Shown here: positions 61,344-64,000 of the stretch, in pieces | Position numbering within the stretch: position 1 is the first letter of the stretch | Layout of the letters: each line of letters opens with the position of its first letter | Origin: Nitrospira sp. | GTDB lineage: Bacteria; Nitrospirota; Nitrospiria; Nitrospirales; Nitrospiraceae | DNA: 64,000 bases | Direction: 5' to 3' | Assembly: GCA_016873455.1 (NCBI GenBank) | Contig: VGXE01000008.1 | Location: forward strand, 1-64,000 | Program-made: the position numbers and the translations under genes | The notes under the pieces: generated by a model | The model's database searches: none | Told to the model about the DNA's origin: nothing | The model's input: only the letters and a program-made list of their open reading frames with translations

Positions 61344-61354
61344 TTGGGTGTGAA

Positions 61355-62014
61355 GTGGATCGCATACTTGAACCAGAATTGATGGACGATCCCGCGCAGG
61401 CGGACGCCTATGCGGCGACGGATTTCTCGGCTGAGAATCAGGGGTTCGTCGAGCGCTTCAAAGAGTATTTCCCCGAGTTTTCGCAAGGGGCGGTGCTCGA
61501 TCTCGGCTGCGGTCCGGCCGATATCCCAATTCGGTTCGCCACAGTGTATCCGGCCTGCCGGGTCATCGGGGTCGATGCCTCGGCGCCCATGATTCAATTA
61601 GGCGAGCAGGCTGTGAAGCAGGCGGGATTAGCCGACCGCGTAACCCTGCGGTGTGAACGGTATGAAGCAGTCGCCGGTGCGAGAATCGTGGACGCGGTGA
61701 TGTCCAACAGTCTGTTGCATCATCTGCCGAATCCGTTGCAGTTCTGGCAGAAAGTTCGACAGTTGGTGAGGCCCGGCGCGCCGGTGTTGGTGATGGACCT
61801 GCTTCGTCCCGAGTCGCCGGAAGCGGCCCAAGCGATCGTCGATCGCTATGCCACCGGCGCGCCGGATCTACTTCGAAGGGACTTCTACAATTCGCTGCTG
61901 GCCGCGTTTACCGAAGATGAAATCACGACGCAGCTTGCCCGGATGAATCTCACCCGCTTGTTGATCGACATCCCGGATGACCGCCATTGGGTGGTCGGAG
62001 GGATCGTCTATTGA
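61355..62014 (+). CDS. Class I SAM-dependent methyltransferase
   Basis: A 219-residue methyltransferase with the SAM motif AVLDLGCGPADIPIRFATVY, acidic VIGVDASAPMI and SNSLLHHLPNP. The N-terminus RILEPELMDDPAQADAYAAT is typical of a group of uncharacterised methyltransferases, which is why I prefer GTG 61355 to the ATG at 61382. Substrate unknown. A palindromic repeat lies directly upstream. Confidence 0.8.
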   Translation: MDRILEPELMDDPAQADAYAATDFSAENQGFVERFKEYFPEFSQGAVLDLGCGPADIPIRFATVYPACRVIGVDASAPMIQLGEQAVKQAGLADRVTLRCERYEAVAGARIVDAVMSNSLLHHLPNPLQFWQKVRQLVRPGAPVLVMDLLRPESPEAAQAIVDRYATGAPDLLRRDFYNSLLAAFTEDEITTQLARMNLTRLLIDIPDDRHWVVGGIVY

Positions 62015-62086
62015 TGAGAGTATGGAGGAGCCTCTTCGGTTCTCCTATCCATTCAGGTACGCTCGTCTCAGAGTGAGCGGGAGGTG

Positions 62087-62437
62087 ATGACCAGCATGTG
62101 GGCAAAGAGCATAACCAATCGAATCCGTTCCCGCTTCGCTTTGGTTGTATTTGTCGGTCTGGGTGTCTCAACGGTACTCGGATGCAGTAACCCAGAAACG
62201 GTGCTCGTGATCGAAAAACCCACGGACGTGTACAGCATTATTCAAACCTCTTCCGCAGAAGATCCGAACACGACTGTTCAGCCGGGGAATGTCATTGCCA
62301 CGTTACGGGCAGGTGAGACAGCGCGAGCCGTCGGTGTGTATCACGGCGAGGATCATGATGGCTTTAAGGTCAAACTTGCTGATGGAACCGAGGGGCTGAT
62401 TTTCGCCGGTGATTCTTTCAGGGTGACGTCCCGTTGA
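62087..62437 (+). CDS. Small lipoprotein with SH3-like domain
   Basis: A 116-residue protein with a basic N-terminus, a hydrophobic stretch (FALVVFVGLGVSTVLGC) and lipobox VLGC, so probably a lipoprotein. The mature part (NVIATLRAGETARAVGVYHG and FKVKLADGTEGLIFAGDSF) looks like a bacterial SH3-type beta barrel, often found in envelope proteins. GGAGG lies just upstream, so start could be 62087 or 62096. Function unknown. Confidence 0.65.
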   Translation: MTSMWAKSITNRIRSRFALVVFVGLGVSTVLGCSNPETVLVIEKPTDVYSIIQTSSAEDPNTTVQPGNVIATLRAGETARAVGVYHGEDHDGFKVKLADGTEGLIFAGDSFRVTSR

Positions 62438-62523
62438 GAAACGGACCTATTTCGCTCATCGGCCAGCGCCGCGGAAAACTTCTCAAGCATCAGCCGTCAC
62501 TCCTCAATCGTGCTTTGTGATCG

Positions 62524-63342
62524 TCATCCTGTCAGATATTCCGTTAGCCAATCGGCGATCAGGGTCGTCATACGTGTGAAGTCTGCCCCCTGTGTAAATT
62601 GGTGGTCGGCACCGGGGATCATTTCTAAGTGTTTCTTTCCCTGTAAGGCCTCGTAGAGCCGCCGGCTTTGATGGAGCGGGACATGCTCGTCCTTGTCGCC
62701 TTGGGCGATGACGGTTGGGGCAGTGATCGATCGGGCAGGCGCATAGGCAATCTGGCTGAGGCAGTCTTCATAGAAAGCATAGCGAAGGGGGACTCGCTCT
62801 GATCCGCCCATGATATTGGGGACCGTGTCAGTTGATTTCCACTTTGCCATTTCCGTGTCGCCGAACTCCAGACGCAGCTCTTCCGCGAAATCGACGACGG
62901 GACATTTCAGGGCCAGGCAGGCGAGGTCCGTCCGTTGCGCGGCGGTCAATGTTGCCACCAATCCGCCAAAGCTGGAGCCCATCAAGCCAATATGGCGATA
63001 GCCTTTCTGCCTGACAAGATCGAGGGCGGCCCGGGCCTGTTCCACCGCCAGCGTGTTCGTGATCTGCTCGAATGGCCCGTCGCTGTCCCCGTGTCCAAAG
63101 AAATCGAAGCGAAACGTGGCGATGCCCCGTGCGGTTAAGATGCGGGTCAGGGTCTTGTTTGTCGAGCTGTTTTTCCCGGACAGGAATCCGTGACAGAGGA
63201 CGGCGATCTTGTCTGTGTCTCCATCTGCAGTGGTCAGAATGGATGCAACTCGACGGCCGGACGGATCAATGAATGCAAATGAAGATTCCACGGGCTGGAT
63301 TGTACCAGAGTTCGTGCGGCAGGTCAGGGGACGTAGGCTCAC
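62524..63342 (-). CDS. Alpha/beta hydrolase (dienelactone hydrolase/peptidase S9-like)
   Basis: A 272-residue alpha/beta hydrolase with oxyanion region AVLCHGFLSGKNS, RFDFFGHGDSDG, the nucleophile elbow GLMGSSFGGLVATL (Ser in GxSxG), an aspartate in VIAQGDKDEHVP and the histidine in IPGADHQFTQG. All of the catalytic triad is present. The start is a GTG with a poor ribosome binding site. Likely an esterase or acylpeptide hydrolase-like enzyme of unknown substrate. Confidence 0.8.
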   Translation of the reverse strand: MSLRPLTCRTNSGTIQPVESSFAFIDPSGRRVASILTTADGDTDKIAVLCHGFLSGKNSSTNKTLTRILTARGIATFRFDFFGHGDSDGPFEQITNTLAVEQARAALDLVRQKGYRHIGLMGSSFGGLVATLTAAQRTDLACLALKCPVVDFAEELRLEFGDTEMAKWKSTDTVPNIMGGSERVPLRYAFYEDCLSQIAYAPARSITAPTVIAQGDKDEHVPLHQSRRLYEALQGKKHLEMIPGADHQFTQGADFTRMTTLIADWLTEYLTG

Positions 63343-63354
63343 AGACGAGCACGA

Positions 63355-64000
63355 TCATCCGTTTGTTCCTCGCGTGACGAGTATCGACTCCAGATTGTTC
63401 TCCAAGTCGTTGACCACGACCCACTCCGTTGCGCCGGCCTTGCGGACTCGGGCTTCCCAGTGGGCCAGACGGTTGAGATAGAGGCGGGGGTCGGCGTTGT
63501 CTGTGCGCAATTTGCTTACGTTGAGTGCCACGATGCGAAAGCCGTCCAGTTCAATCGGGAAATCGCGGACCGTCCCCTTTCCCAATTCTTCCTGCATATC
63601 GGAGAAAATCACGATGGTCTTGATGCCGGACTTCGTCTCGTTCAGATACTCGGCGCCTTGAATCAACGCCCCGGTGATGTCGGTATAGGCGCTCGGCTTG
63701 ACCGCTTGGGTGAAGGTTTGAATCTTGTCTTTGAAGGCCCGTTTTTGTGACGTGGCCTGCGAGGGGCGCTTGTCGAACGTGACTTTGGCGACAATGTCCT
63801 TTTCGGTGAAGCTGCGGCTCTCCACCTTGGCCACGGCCAGCGAATCGCCCGGATTCAACGTCGCCAGCAGATAGTTGATGATTTTCGACGCCTTGTTGGC
63901 TTCTTGCGCATAGGTGCCGGAGGTGTCTACCAGCATATACACGCCGTGGCTGTGCATTCGACTGTCGCCGCAGGCGCCTAAGAGCATCAGGCTAAACAAC
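63355..64000 (-). CDS. von Willebrand factor A domain lipoprotein, 5' end beyond the window
   Basis: About 214 codons reach the right edge; the true start is outside. The visible N-terminal part shows a hydrophobic stretch with a lipobox-like LMLLGAC, then VYMLVDTSGTYAQEANKASK, the start of a vWA domain with a partial MIDAS motif (DTSGT), and IKTIVIFSDMQEEL. vWA proteins mediate metal-dependent contacts between proteins. Its gene ends 12 bases upstream of the hydrolase start at 63342, and both are on the minus strand, so they may be co-transcribed. Confidence 0.7.
   Translation of the reverse strand, partial: LFSLMLLGACGDSRMHSHGVYMLVDTSGTYAQEANKASKIINYLLATLNPGDSLAVAKVESRSFTEKDIVAKVTFDKRPSQATSQKRAFKDKIQTFTQAVKPSAYTDITGALIQGAEYLNETKSGIKTIVIFSDMQEELGKGTVRDFPIELDGFRIVALNVSKLRTDNADPRLYLNRLAHWEARVRKAGATEWVVVNDLENNLESILVTRGTNG

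Overview
The window reads as a chromosomal piece of a comammox (complete ammonia-oxidising) Nitrospira. The main reason is the left edge: the first 157 bases encode, on the minus strand, the N-terminus of ammonia monooxygenase subunit C (start MAADSSGRGYDISLWYD, later YQRAFGYSHGLDSMT). Upstream of it on the same strand lie the accessory genes that go with comammox amo loci: three AmoE/AmoD-type membrane-anchored periplasmic proteins, copC, and a CopD fusion. The base composition is GC-rich and dense with genes. Neighbours such as duplicated bacterioferritins, a Nitrospira-like iron locus and many small Cys-rich proteins fit the same genus. I saw no rRNA, tRNA, CRISPR array or prophage.

Layout. 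1-5000 (minus): amoE - amoD1 - amoD2 - copC - copD/cytochrome c/thioredoxin-like fusion - amoC (cut by the edge), the copper and ammonia-oxidation block. 5300-6330 (plus): two bacterioferritin subunits with complementary active sites, closed by a strong terminator. 6330-8110: a nucleotidyltransferase pair between two 18-bp direct repeats, then an HD-GYP protein. 8146-16905 (minus): an iron-acquisition locus in transcription order fur, fbpABC-type ferric transporter, exbB-exbD-tonB, a FecA-like receptor and a Com-like zinc finger, with two matching Fur-box-like sites. 17050-25280: a DUF4065-like protein, M32 carboxypeptidase, O-methyltransferase, RND efflux pair, EamA transporter. 25400-28650: NarX/NarL-like two-component system, a lone receiver, a zinc ribbon and a small unknown protein. 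28680-30250: a gene-poor, repeat-rich stretch with an NTF2-like gene and a zinc-ribbon gene broken by an in-frame amber codon. 30300-34600: GNAT, a BtuF-like protein, a Cys-rich protein, PhoD-like phosphatase, an unknown protein and truncated haemoglobin. 34736-40345 (minus): thiC (with TPP riboswitch and terminator), a four-helix-bundle (S23) gene inside inverted repeats, thi4, TPR protein, degenerate receiver, ygfZ. 40516-48320: nadA, ileS, lspA, DUF2024, uppP, a coiled-coil lipoprotein, an amidohydrolase. 48460-57136 (minus): a three-domain acyltransferase/acyl-ACP synthetase, then an apparent operon of receiver - TonB-dependent receptor - ABC-type binding protein - sensor kinase. 57380-64000: a decayed membrane-protein gene, membrane-anchored MutS-like ATPase, prmA, MOSC, methyltransferase, lipoprotein, hydrolase and a truncated vWA gene.

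How it fits together. The left third is about metals: copper delivery to ammonia monooxygenase, and uptake and storage of iron for a heme-rich electron transport chain, with Fur as the likely switch. The middle is cofactor biosynthesis (thiamine, NAD) and Fe-S or folate maintenance. The right part is envelope maintenance and an unusual outer-membrane-to-kinase signalling set. The least explained material is intergenic. Several families of self-complementary, word-like repeats sit between genes and sometimes supply their stop or start codons. One pair forms 28-bp terminal inverted repeats (25/28 matching) tightly around an S23 four-helix-bundle gene, a candidate small mobile element that also resembles the intervening sequences of 23S rRNA genes.
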